Positions 8,481-17,151 of a stretch of DNA of 64,000 nucleotides are shown here, in pieces. The first letter of the stretch is position 1; each line of letters begins with the position of its first letter. The notes beneath the pieces were generated by a model. The model had not been told where the DNA came from and ran no database searches. It was given only the letters and a program-made list of their open reading frames with translations. A program made the translations under genes and the position numbers. Origin of the DNA: Anaerobaca lacustris (GTDB taxonomy: Bacteria > Planctomycetota > Phycisphaerae > Sedimentisphaerales > Anaerobacaceae); the NCBI RefSeq assembly GCF_030012215.1, contig NZ_JASCXX010000018.1, forward strand, positions 52,529-116,528. The letters are read 5' to 3'.

Positions 8481-9887
8481 ATGGCCAAGGTCACGTTCGG
8501 AGTCATCGTCGGCAACCGAGGTTTCTTTCCCGATGCGCTGGCGAAGGAGGGACGCAGGGACATCATGGCGGTCCTCAAGAAGAACGGCTACGACGGCGTC
8601 GCACTGCCGATGACCGAGACGAAGTTCGGCGCGGTCGAGACCTTCGAAGACGCCAAGAAGTGCGCGGCCCTGTTCGCCTCCAAGGCCGACAAGATCGACG
8701 GGATCGTGGTGACGCTGCCCAACTTCGGGGATGAGAGAGGCGTCGCCGAGGCCGTCAAACGCAGCGGCCTGAACGTGCCGATCCTGATCCAGGCGGAGGA
8801 GGACGCCGTCGCCCGGATGGCGATGGGCGGCCGCCGTGACTCGTTCTGCGGCAAGATCAGCGTGTGCAACAATCTCCGGCAGGCCGGCATTCCGTTCACG
8901 CTGACGACTTCGCACACCGTGAAGGTTGTCTCGGAGGCATTCAAGAACGATCTGGACCGGTTCGCCGCGGTCTGTCGTGTGGTCAAGGGCCTCAAGAACG
9001 TGCGCTTCGGCGCCATCGGCAGCCGGCCGGCGGCGTTCAACACGGTTCGCTACAGCGAGAAGATCCTGGAATTGGCGGGCATTGCGATCGAGCCGGTCGA
9101 TCTGTACGAAGTCCTCGCCAAGGTCGATCGACTGGCCGACAAGGCCCCGGCGGTCAGGGCGAAGCTCAACGCCATCCGCAAGTATACCAACGTCGAGGCC
9201 ATTCCCCCTGAGAGTCTGCTGAAGATGGCCAAGTTCGGCGCCGTGATCGATGCCTGGGTCAAAGAGAACGAACTGGCGGGCACGGCCATCCAATGCTGGA
9301 CGGCCCTGGAGCAGTACTTCGGGATCGTGCCCTGCGCGCTGATGAGCATGATGAGCGAATCGATGCTGCCCAGCGCCTGCGAGGTGGACATCACCGGCCT
9401 GCTGGCGATGTACGTTCTCCAGTTGGCCTCCGGGTCGCCCAGTGCGCTGCTCGACTGGAACAACAACTTCGAGGGCGATCCGAACAAGTGCGTGCTGTTC
9501 CATTGCAGCAACCTGCCCAAGTCGTTTTTCCAGGCCGACAAGATGGATTTCCAGGAGATCATCGCCGGCTCGGTGGGCAAGGACAACACGTATGGCACCA
9601 TCGTCGGACGGATCAAGCCATCGCCGGCCACCTTCTGCCGCGCCAGCACCGACGACACCGAAGGCCTGCTTCGCGTCTACGTCGGGCAGGGCACGTTCAC
9701 GAATGACAAGCTCGACACATTTGGCGGCTACGGCGTCATGAAGATCGACAACCTGCAGATGCTGCTGAACTACATCTGCCAGATGGGTTTCGAGCACCAC
9801 GTGGCGGTCAACCTGTGCGCCCGCGCCGAGGCCGTCGCCGAGGCCCTGGGCAACTACCTGGGCTGGGATGTCTACCGGCACGTTTGA
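8481..9887 (+). CDS. L-fucose/L-arabinose isomerase family protein (COG2407 type), probable arabinose isomerase
   Basis: 468 residues with an AAAGGAG ribosome-binding site. This is the L-fucose isomerase-like superfamily: an N-terminal Rossmann-type domain (VTFGVIVGNRGFFPDALAKEG), the middle region ALEQYFGIVPCALMSMMSE with a metal-ligand glutamate, and DITGLLAMYVLQLASGSPS, followed by the C-terminal barrel (LLDWNNNFEGD, LFHCSNLPKSFF). It is not canonical AraA. Lying directly behind araB and araD, it most plausibly supplies the L-arabinose to L-ribulose step. That substrate is inferred from context; other aldoses are possible. Confidence 0.82.
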   Translation: MAKVTFGVIVGNRGFFPDALAKEGRRDIMAVLKKNGYDGVALPMTETKFGAVETFEDAKKCAALFASKADKIDGIVVTLPNFGDERGVAEAVKRSGLNVPILIQAEEDAVARMAMGGRRDSFCGKISVCNNLRQAGIPFTLTTSHTVKVVSEAFKNDLDRFAAVCRVVKGLKNVRFGAIGSRPAAFNTVRYSEKILELAGIAIEPVDLYEVLAKVDRLADKAPAVRAKLNAIRKYTNVEAIPPESLLKMAKFGAVIDAWVKENELAGTAIQCWTALEQYFGIVPCALMSMMSESMLPSACEVDITGLLAMYVLQLASGSPSALLDWNNNFEGDPNKCVLFHCSNLPKSFFQADKMDFQEIIAGSVGKDNTYGTIVGRIKPSPATFCRASTDDTEGLLRVYVGQGTFTNDKLDTFGGYGVMKIDNLQMLLNYICQMGFEHHVAVNLCARAEAVAEALGNYLGWDVYRHV

Positions 9888-9944
9888 TCTCCGTTCGATG
9901 CGGCGGAGCGCGGCGCGCGAGTCTCGCGCCCGGTGAGTTCCACC

Positions 9945-9962
9945 AGGAGGCACACGAACTTG
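9945..9962 (+). promoter_or_regulatory. Shine-Dalgarno AGGAGG deciding a TTG start
   Basis: AGGAGG at 9945-9950 sits 9 nt before a TTG at 9960 and only a few bases after the upstream GTG at 9933, which has no ribosome-binding site. This favours initiation at the TTG for the XylR-type regulator. An ATG at 9978 (MNTERTS) is the alternative. Confidence 0.6.
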
Positions 9963-11171
9963 GATGTCCTGAATCGGATGAACACCGAGCGAACCAGTGT
10001 ACCAAGGCCAGTGAAACCGGGGGCCGGCGTCGCGCCGTCGGTTCTCCTGTTCATCGAGACCTCTCGCGAGTTCGGGCGCGGTCTGCTCTATGGGATCGCG
10101 CGGTACTCGCGACTGCACGGGCCGTGGCGCGTCTATCAGCGATCGGCGGGATTGGATTCCTCTCTGCCGGAATGGAGAGATCTGAAAATCGACGGCGCCA
10201 TCATGCGCGACGTGCGGATTGCCGAGAACCTGTCCGGATGGAAGTTCCCCGTTATCTTCGCCCAGCACAACCGGGAGAGCTACACTCCCTTCCCGGCGAT
10301 CATTACCGACAGTGCCGCCATCGGGGCCATGGCGGCCGAGCATTTTCTCGATCGCGGCTTCCAGAACTACGCCTATTGCGGGCTCGACGAATTCGTCTGG
10401 TCCCGCCTGCGCGCCCGCCATTTCTGCGAGCGCCTCAAGCAGGCGGGGTTTCACACGAACGTCTATCGCCAGCCCAGGGCCCGCGCCAAACGCGCCTGGA
10501 AGAGCGAACAGAACCTGATCGCCGAATGGATGATGTCGCTGCCCAAGCCGGTGGCGCTGATGTGCTGCAACGATGACCGGGCCTTGCAGGTGATCGAGGC
10601 GTGCAAGCTGGCCGATCTCTATGTGCCCGATCAGGTGGCCGTGCTGGGTGTGGACAACGACATCCTCATCTGCGACCTGGCCGATCCGCCGATATCGAGT
10701 ATCGCGCTGGATACCGAGACGGCCGGACATGAGGCGGCCCGATTGCTCGACAGTCTCATGAAGGGCGAGCCGATGGCGGGCCAGCAGATCCCGGTGCGCC
10801 CGACGCACATCGTCACGCGGATGTCCACGGACATGCTGGCCGTGACGGATGCGGACGTGGCGGCCGCCGTGCGTTTCATCCGCCGGAATCCCAATCGCAT
10901 GATCCAGGTCGACGACGTCGTCGAAGCCACCAACGTCTCCCGACGCGTTCTCGAAAAGCGGTTCAAAGCCGTGCTTCGACGCTCGGTCTACCAGGAGATC
11001 CGACGCGTCCGCGTCAACTACATCATCGGTCTTCTGGTGGGCACCGATATGAGCATCACGCAAATCGCCGTCAAGTCGGGCTTCGACGGCGTCGAGCACA
11101 TCAGCCGCTACTTCCGCAAGGAGACGGGAACCAGCCTTCGAGAGTACCGCAAGAAACACGTGCCCCGCTAG
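9960..11171 (+). CDS. XylR-type transcriptional regulator (periplasmic-binding-like sensor plus AraC HTH)
   Basis: 403 residues from the TTG at 9960. The N-terminal half is a LacI/XylR-type ligand-binding domain (SVLLFIETSREFGRGLLYGIARYSRLHGPW, DSAAIGAMAAEHFLDRGFQNYAYCG, DQVAVLGVDNDILICDLADPPISSIALD). The C-terminal about 105 residues form an AraC-type double helix-turn-helix (FIRRNPNRMIQVDDVVEATN, MSITQIAVKSGFDGVEHISRYFRKETGTSLREYRK). No N-terminal LacI-type DNA-binding domain is present. In Escherichia coli XylR this architecture binds xylose and activates pentose genes. Here it closes the ara cluster and is its likely activator. Confidence 0.88.
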   Translation: MDVLNRMNTERTSVPRPVKPGAGVAPSVLLFIETSREFGRGLLYGIARYSRLHGPWRVYQRSAGLDSSLPEWRDLKIDGAIMRDVRIAENLSGWKFPVIFAQHNRESYTPFPAIITDSAAIGAMAAEHFLDRGFQNYAYCGLDEFVWSRLRARHFCERLKQAGFHTNVYRQPRARAKRAWKSEQNLIAEWMMSLPKPVALMCCNDDRALQVIEACKLADLYVPDQVAVLGVDNDILICDLADPPISSIALDTETAGHEAARLLDSLMKGEPMAGQQIPVRPTHIVTRMSTDMLAVTDADVAAAVRFIRRNPNRMIQVDDVVEATNVSRRVLEKRFKAVLRRSVYQEIRRVRVNYIIGLLVGTDMSITQIAVKSGFDGVEHISRYFRKETGTSLREYRKKHVPR

Positions 11172-12301
11172 ACGGACGACGACGGGGCGGGTCCGGCCTC
11201 TTCCAGGGCCGCATCCAATACACCGGCGAGGTTGGGCCACTCAAACCGCCTGAGTCGGTTTCGCAGTCCTTCGGCGCGATCGGTCAGTGACTGGCCGTCG
11301 GCAAGGAACCTCGCCATCTCCGCCAGCCTCTTCGCCAGGGTCTCGGGGCCGCCGTCATAGAAAAACCGGCCGGCGTCCTCGCTTTGGCCCAGACCGAAGA
11401 CCTCCGGATAGGCCAGACGCGTTGGGAGCAGCGGGACGGCACCGGCCAGCGCCGCCTCAACGGCGCAAAGACCGAAGAACTCGTGCCGCGCCGTCGAGAC
11501 GAAGACGTCGGCTTCCGATAGAGCCACCTCATAGTCGGCTCGGCTCTCCTGGTAGCCCCATCGGTCGATGCAATCGGTGAAGTCCCGCCGGGCCTGCGCG
11601 AAGACCTCCGGCGTCTCGCGGAACTGCTCTCCGACGACGCTAATGCGGAACGCAACGCCCCGCCGTCGCAGGATGCCGAGTGCCCGAAAGAACTCTTCCG
11701 GGTTCTTGTCGTGCTCCCAGCGAGCGGCCCAGAGAATCCGCAGCGGCCCGGGCTGCCTGCCTCGCCGGGCGGGCATCGGCACGACGCCGGGGGGGTGGAC
11801 GCTCGTCTTCGCCCGAATGCGTTCCGTGGCACCGGCGGGCTGATGGTCGGGCATTCGCTTCAGAAAAGCATCCAGGGCGGCGAGAAACTCGTCCCGATGA
11901 AAGGCCGAGTTGAACCACACCGCGTCGGCCGCCAGCGCGCTGGTCAGATTCGTCATGGCGAACTGGTAGTCGCGTTCGCATTCGACCCGCACAGGATAGG
12001 TCAGTTGGTTCTCGTGGAAGTAGACCACGCTTGGAAGTTCGCGTACATCGCGGCGAACCAGCCCGCGAAACTCGGCTAGGTTCAGCATGTCCGAGCAGAA
12101 CAGCAGGTCCCACCGCGTCTTCTCGGAGAGATGCTCGTGGACCTCCTGCGCGAAGGTCACCGCCGCGTGCCGCATCCGCCATTTCCATTTGTACGGCGGC
12201 AGCGTCAGCACGGTCCAATCGTGTCGGCTCAACGCAGACCACCCGTCCAGAAAGGCCTTGTGGCTGCCGCCGTAGTAGGGTTCAAGTGCCAGGATACGCA
12301 T
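11168..12301 (-). CDS. tRNA-queuosine alpha-mannosyltransferase-like glycosyltransferase (DUF3524 plus GT4 domain)
   Basis: 377 residues from the ATG at 12301, with GAGGA upstream; it converges on the XylR gene with a 4-bp overlap of stops. The N-terminal domain carries marks of the DUF3524/GTDC1 family (MRILALEPYYGGSHKAFLDG, LPPYKWKWRMRHAA, LLFCSDMLNLAEFRGL, VYFHENQLTYP). The C-terminal half is a GT-B sugar-nucleotide domain (ILWAARWEHDKNPEEFFRAL, FVSTARHEFFGLCAVEAALAGAVPLLP). The animal member of this family mannosylates queuosine in tRNA-Asp. Whether the bacterial protein does the same is inference; a glycan-synthesis role is the alternative. Confidence 0.8.
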   Translation of the reverse strand: MRILALEPYYGGSHKAFLDGWSALSRHDWTVLTLPPYKWKWRMRHAAVTFAQEVHEHLSEKTRWDLLFCSDMLNLAEFRGLVRRDVRELPSVVYFHENQLTYPVRVECERDYQFAMTNLTSALAADAVWFNSAFHRDEFLAALDAFLKRMPDHQPAGATERIRAKTSVHPPGVVPMPARRGRQPGPLRILWAARWEHDKNPEEFFRALGILRRRGVAFRISVVGEQFRETPEVFAQARRDFTDCIDRWGYQESRADYEVALSEADVFVSTARHEFFGLCAVEAALAGAVPLLPTRLAYPEVFGLGQSEDAGRFFYDGGPETLAKRLAEMARFLADGQSLTDRAEGLRNRLRRFEWPNLAGVLDAALEEAGPAPSSSV

Positions 12302-12435
12302 ATCAATCTTCCTCATGCCGCCGGGCGGGCAAGCTATGGAGTCCTCCAATCGCACTCGACCTCCGGCCGGCGCTGCTTGAGTCTACCGAGGCACGCCACG
12401 AACGCAAGCGGCGACTCGGCCGGTCCGCAATTCCG

Positions 12436-12469
12436 TTGCAGGACGATGGGGCAATTTGGTATAACCAAA
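12436..12469 (+). promoter_or_regulatory. Possible promoter overlapped by an operator-like palindrome
   Basis: TTGCAG at 12436-12441 and TATAAC at 12460-12465 are separated by 18 bp, a fair sigma70 pattern. The -10 lies inside a perfect 6-3-6 palindrome, TTTGGTATAACCAAA (12455-12469). The 445-bp region between the glycosyltransferase (minus) and the LamG protein (plus) otherwise shows no gene. If used, the leader to 12747 would be about 275 nt. I see no regulator in the window that clearly matches the site. Confidence 0.35.
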
Positions 12470-12746
12470 AGAGGCTTTGATGGTCCTTTCTGCGCGTGTC
12501 GGCCGTCGTGAGGCGGGCCGGCATGGTACGGCGAGCGGGTCGCAGACAGGGTCCACGGCGCGGCATTCTCAGTCGCGCAGGCCGGAATGGAGAGTCGGGT
12601 GTGCGGTTCACGTCGCATTTCGGACGGTGTCTGCCCTGTGGCAGGGGAACGCCTGTGTTCTGGCCGGCGTCGGTGCGGACAGGGGCCTTCGTCATCTCAT
12701 GTCGTTCAAACACCATCATGTGCGTGTTCCTGAAAGGAGGATTCTG

Positions 12747-15734
12747 ATGCGTAAAGGGCTGGTGTACCTGATCCTGGTCGGCTTGACCCTGGGCGTTTCG
12801 AGCCGGGCGACAGCCGGCATCGTGGTGGCCGAGCAGTTGCTTGTCGATCTGCGGGCCGAAGATCTGCCGTACGGGACGGTGGCCCGAACGTGGGTCAATC
12901 ATGGGACGCTGGGCGACTTCGAGCCTCAGGGCGTTCCGGTGGTCGAAGACGTTGCCGGACGCAAGACGGTGACGTTCGACGGTTCGAGCTACTTCGAGGG
13001 TCCCTTGTCGGTTCCCGGCATCGAAGGGGGCGGCACTCGCTCCATCGAAGTCTGGGTTTTCAACGGCCCCGATTTCGTGGGCGAGGAGACGATGGTCTCC
13101 TGGAGCCATCGCGGCGGACCGGGGGGAACGAACATCGCTTTCAACTATGGCAATCATGGGACCTGGGGCGCCGTGGGGCATTGGGATGCTCCCGACATGC
13201 CGTGGTCGGGCCAGCACTCGCCCGCTCCGGCGGCCAACAACTGGTGGTATCTCGTGTACACGTACGACGGCACCACCGTCCGCCTCTACGTCAACGCCGA
13301 GGAGAACACCACACGCAATGTGACACTCAACACGCACGGCCCGAACATCATCCGCGTGGCCGCGCAGGCGAACGATTCCGGGGCCGGTGTCCATGCGGCT
13401 GTCAATTTCACCGGGTCCATCGCGGAAGTGCGCATCCACGATGGTGTCCTGAGCCCGGCGGCGATTGCCAACAACTTCCGGTCCAAGCCAGGCGCCCCGA
13501 CGGCGGCCGATCCTGTCCCTGCCGATGGACAGGTCGATGTACCCGGCGATGTGGTGCTGAGCTGGGCGGCGGGGGAGTTCGCTGCGGCGCATGATGTGTA
13601 CTTTGGCACGGTGTTCGACGATGTCAATACAGCCGGGCGGGGCAATCCGACGGGGGTGCTGGTCAGTCAGGGGCAGGCGGCCACGACGTACGCGCCGCCC
13701 GCGCGTCTGGACTTCGGGCAGACCTACTACTGGCGGGTCGATGAGGTCAACGCCGCGCCGGACAACACGATCTTCAAAGGCGACGTCTGGAGTTTCACCG
13801 CCGAGCCGCTGGCGTATCCCGTCGCGAACGTCATCGCGACGAGCAACGCCGCTTCCGAGCCGGGAGCCGGGCCGATGAACGCCGTCGACGGCTCCGGACT
13901 CAATGCCGCCGACCAGCATTCGACTAACAATACGGACATGTGGCTCGGTGGCACCGGCGGGGCCGAGCCGGTGTGGATTCAGTTCGAGTTCGACAAGGTC
14001 TATCTGCTGCACGAGCTTCAGGTCTGGAACTACAACGTGATCTTCGAGATGATGCTCGGCTTCGGATTCAAGGATGTGACGATCGAGCATTCCGAAGACG
14101 GCGTCGACTGGACCGCGTTCGGCGACGTGCAATTCGCCCAGGCGACGGCCCGGAGCAACTACACGGCCAACACGACGGTCGATCTGAGCGGCGTGGCCGC
14201 CAGGTTCGTTCGTCTGACGGCCAACAGTGGATGGGGCATGACGGGCCAGTTCGGGCTCAGCGAAGTGCGGTTCCTCTTCGTTCCGGTCCAGGCCCGCGAG
14301 CCGCAGCCCGAAGCCGGCGCGGTCGATGTGAGCGTCGATGCGATCCTCGATTGGCGGTCCGGCCGGCAGGCGGCATCGCACGAGGTGTATCTGGACATCG
14401 ATGAAGCGGCGGTGATTGACGGGACAGCCCTGGTGGCGACCGTCAGCCAGAGTCAGTACGATCCGGGGGCGCTCGATCTGGACGCGACGTACTACTGGCG
14501 GATCGACGAGGTCAACGAGGCCGAGGCGATCGCCTCGTGGGCCGGTGAGGTCTGGAGCTTCTCGACGCAGCCGTTCATCGTCATCGACGACTTCGAGAGC
14601 TACACCGACGACATCGAGGCCGGCACGACGATCTTCGACACGTGGCTCGACGGGTGGGTCAATGGGACCGGCTCGACGGTCGGGTATCTCAGCACCCCGT
14701 TCGCCGAACGCACGACCGTTCGCAGCGGCCGCCAGTCGATGCCGCTGTTCTACGAGGGCGATTCGCGAGCCGATTTGACAATCGACGGTGCCCAGGACTG
14801 GACGGCCGGCGGGGCGACAACGCTGGTGGTGTACTTCCGCGGCGCGATCGACAACGGAGCGGGCCAGTTCTATGCGACGGTCAACAGCACGAAGGTGACG
14901 TATCCGGGGGTGCTGACCAGCCCGGTATGGAAGCAGTGGAACATCGACCTGACGTCGCTGGGGACGAACCTGGCGAGCGTCACGTCGTTCAGTCTGGGCG
15001 TGGACGGCAGTGGCTCGGGCCTGTTGTTCGTCGATGACATCCGTCTGTATCGCGCGGCGCCGGAACCGGTCGCCCCGGCCGATCCGGGCACGGCGGGCCT
15101 GGTGGCCTCGTATGCGTTCGAGAACAACGTCCAGGACGGCTCGGGCAATGGCTACCACGGCACGGCGTTCAACGATCCGGCTTATCTGGCCTCGCGGCCG
15201 GGGCAGGGCCAGGCGATCCACTTCGACGGGTTTGCCGATTATGTCGAACTGCCCATCGGTCCGGTCATGGGCACGCTGAGCAGTGCGACGGTGGCGACGT
15301 GGGTGGACTTCTCCGGGACCAGCGGCGCCTGGCAGCGGATCTTCGACTTCGGCACCAGCAGCACGGCCGGGTACATGTTCCTGTGTCCTCGCACGGGCAC
15401 GAGCGGCCCGATCCGGTTCGCCATCACGCCGGCCGGTGGGGCGGGCGAGTCGATCGTTGAGACGCCCCGTTCGGTTCCGACGGATGGCTGGCATCATGTG
15501 GCGGTGGTGATCGACAGCGCCACGATGACGGTCCAGGTCTATGTCGACGGCGAGGCGGCCGCCAGCGGTGCGACGGCGACCCTGCCGAGAGACCTGGGCG
15601 TCACGACGCAGAACTGGCTGGCGCGGTCGCAGTACACCGCCGACGCCTACTTCGGCGGCTCGCTGGACGATTTCGCGATCTACAGCCGGGCCCTGTCGCC
15701 CGGCGAAGTCCGCTACCTGGCCGGCGACCGGTAA
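12747..15734 (+). CDS. Large secreted LamG / Ig-like / discoidin (F5/8 C) domain protein
   Basis: 995 residues from the ATG at 12747, with AAAGGAGG upstream and a signal peptide (LVYLILVGLTLGVSSRATAG). Visible order: a LamG-like jelly roll (about 25-245); an extracellular Ig/FN3-like repeat with the planctomycete phrase HDVYFGTVFDDVN and YYWRVDEVNAA (about 250-352); a discoidin F5/8 C domain (about 356-508; WIQFEFDKVYLLHELQVWNYN, VTIEHSEDGVDW); a second Ig-like repeat (about 513-610; YYWRIDEVNEAEAI); a carbohydrate-binding-like region starting FIVIDDFESYTDD (about 610-770); and a C-terminal LamG_3 domain (about 785-995). No catalytic domain is evident, so it is likely a surface glycan-binding or adhesion protein. 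Confidence 0.85.
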   Translation: MRKGLVYLILVGLTLGVSSRATAGIVVAEQLLVDLRAEDLPYGTVARTWVNHGTLGDFEPQGVPVVEDVAGRKTVTFDGSSYFEGPLSVPGIEGGGTRSIEVWVFNGPDFVGEETMVSWSHRGGPGGTNIAFNYGNHGTWGAVGHWDAPDMPWSGQHSPAPAANNWWYLVYTYDGTTVRLYVNAEENTTRNVTLNTHGPNIIRVAAQANDSGAGVHAAVNFTGSIAEVRIHDGVLSPAAIANNFRSKPGAPTAADPVPADGQVDVPGDVVLSWAAGEFAAAHDVYFGTVFDDVNTAGRGNPTGVLVSQGQAATTYAPPARLDFGQTYYWRVDEVNAAPDNTIFKGDVWSFTAEPLAYPVANVIATSNAASEPGAGPMNAVDGSGLNAADQHSTNNTDMWLGGTGGAEPVWIQFEFDKVYLLHELQVWNYNVIFEMMLGFGFKDVTIEHSEDGVDWTAFGDVQFAQATARSNYTANTTVDLSGVAARFVRLTANSGWGMTGQFGLSEVRFLFVPVQAREPQPEAGAVDVSVDAILDWRSGRQAASHEVYLDIDEAAVIDGTALVATVSQSQYDPGALDLDATYYWRIDEVNEAEAIASWAGEVWSFSTQPFIVIDDFESYTDDIEAGTTIFDTWLDGWVNGTGSTVGYLSTPFAERTTVRSGRQSMPLFYEGDSRADLTIDGAQDWTAGGATTLVVYFRGAIDNGAGQFYATVNSTKVTYPGVLTSPVWKQWNIDLTSLGTNLASVTSFSLGVDGSGSGLLFVDDIRLYRAAPEPVAPADPGTAGLVASYAFENNVQDGSGNGYHGTAFNDPAYLASRPGQGQAIHFDGFADYVELPIGPVMGTLSSATVATWVDFSGTSGAWQRIFDFGTSSTAGYMFLCPRTGTSGPIRFAITPAGGAGESIVETPRSVPTDGWHHVAVVIDSATMTVQVYVDGEAAASGATATLPRDLGVTTQNWLARSQYTADAYFGGSLDDFAIYSRALSPGEVRYLAGDR

Positions 15735-15815
15735 CGTCCCTGCTTGATACGATGGTTTCGCATGATCCGCCGGGCCTGTGCCATTCCAGCACGGGCCCGG
15801 TTGGCTTTGTTTGGA

Positions 15816-17138
15816 CTACTCACTGCTGTTGAGGCCGATCTGCACGTTGCCTTCGGATTCGTTGGCGATTCGCTGGGTGCCTGTGAAGACGTTGCCGGTG
15901 ATGACGGCGCGGCGGACGTCCTTGCCGAGCTGAATCTGCGGGCGGTCCTGCCGGAACTCGCAGCCGCGAACGAGGAGGGTGCCGCTTTGGGCCTGGATGG
16001 CCGGCCGCGTGCCGTCCTTGCCTCCCCACTGGGTGAAGGTGCAGTCGCCGAAGCCGACCGTGCCGGTCCCCGCGATCTTCGCGATCTGGTTGCACGGACC
16101 CCAGAAGGCGCAGTTGACGAAACGCACGCTTCCGGTGTTGCCTTTTCCGACTTCGATCATGGTGGGGTCCGGCCCGTGGAACGAAACGAACTCGCCGTTG
16201 GTGATCAGCAGGCCGTAGGGGGCGCACTGGTCCACGACGAGGGCCGTGTGACAGTCGTCGGCGCCGATGCCGAGGAAGTTGCCGTTGCAGACGCCGCTGT
16301 CGCTCTTGATGAATCGGTAGCCGACCTTGTAGCCGAAGCAGAAGGTGTTGTAGACGTACTGCCAGTCCGAGCGGCCGAAAATGAAGGCCTCGCCGTTGGC
16401 CATCTGCCATTGGAACAGCTTGGGCTTCATGCTCCACCACGGATTGAAGTGGACGTTCTCGATGCGCCCGATGTCATAGATGGCGTCGACGAGGATGCCG
16501 CGCCGGATGGGTTGACCATGCACGTCGCGGATCAGGTGGCGCTCGTTCCGCGTCGCGTCGATCCCGTTGAACGGGTTGAGCATCTCGACCGCCAGCACCG
16601 CCGGGTTCTTGCCCCGCATGGCAATGGCCCAGGGATACGGCGTCGGTTCGGCGTCCGTCTCCTGGTTGGGATAGTACAGGACGATGCCCTTGAGCGTGCT
16701 GTTGGTGTTGAGCGTGATGAAGGCGGGACCATCTTCCCGGCCCGCCCCCTCGGTGACGAGAAACGTCGTTCCGTCGTCGGTGGGCTTGGGCAGCCCGCGA
16801 TCCCGGAGGCCGTTGTGGGCGGGAACGGATTGCCACAGACCCGCCAGCGTCACGGCATTGGGCACGTTCAGATGGCCGGCGAAGAAGTAGTTGCCGCGCG
16901 GCGCGTACACGGTCCCGCCGCCGGCCTGGCCGACGGCGTCGAGGGCCTTCTGAAACGCGGCGGTGTCGTCCGTCGTGCCGTCGCCCACGGCGCCGAACCG
17001 GCGGACGTCGACGGTGTCGGCCCTGGCCGACGACAGGGCGTCTTCGGCGCCGGCCGTCACACCGAGCGGGCACAGTCCTGCAAAGAGAACGAGGGTCAGA
17101 GATACGATGCTTGCGTTGCCGTTCGGCACGTGGCCCAT
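15816..17138 (-). CDS. Secreted right-handed beta-helix (pectate lyase superfamily-like) protein
   Basis: 440 residues with AAAGGAG before the ATG and a signal peptide (SIVSLTLVLFAGLCPLGVTAGA). The mature N-terminus has the Pectate_lyase_3 signature VRRFGAVGDGTTDDTAAFQKAL, followed by GGTVYAPRGNYFFAGHLNVP and long beta-helix repeats (IRDVHGQPIRRGILVDAI, VRFVNCAFWGPCNQ, RPAIQAQSGTLLVRGCEF). This fold is used by polysaccharide lyases, GH28-like hydrolases and epimerases; catalytic residues cannot be assigned from sequence alone. It follows the NIPSNAP gene by 13 bp on the same strand, so they are likely one transcript. Confidence 0.8.
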   Translation of the reverse strand: MGHVPNGNASIVSLTLVLFAGLCPLGVTAGAEDALSSARADTVDVRRFGAVGDGTTDDTAAFQKALDAVGQAGGGTVYAPRGNYFFAGHLNVPNAVTLAGLWQSVPAHNGLRDRGLPKPTDDGTTFLVTEGAGREDGPAFITLNTNSTLKGIVLYYPNQETDAEPTPYPWAIAMRGKNPAVLAVEMLNPFNGIDATRNERHLIRDVHGQPIRRGILVDAIYDIGRIENVHFNPWWSMKPKLFQWQMANGEAFIFGRSDWQYVYNTFCFGYKVGYRFIKSDSGVCNGNFLGIGADDCHTALVVDQCAPYGLLITNGEFVSFHGPDPTMIEVGKGNTGSVRFVNCAFWGPCNQIAKIAGTGTVGFGDCTFTQWGGKDGTRPAIQAQSGTLLVRGCEFRQDRPQIQLGKDVRRAVITGNVFTGTQRIANESEGNVQIGLNSSE

Positions 17139-17151
17139 TCCGGGTTCTCCT

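Noticed and set aside
9933..9959. GTG at 9933 as start of the XylR-type regulator
   Set aside because: The strong AGGAGG at 9945-9950 lies downstream of it and is correctly spaced for the TTG at 9960.
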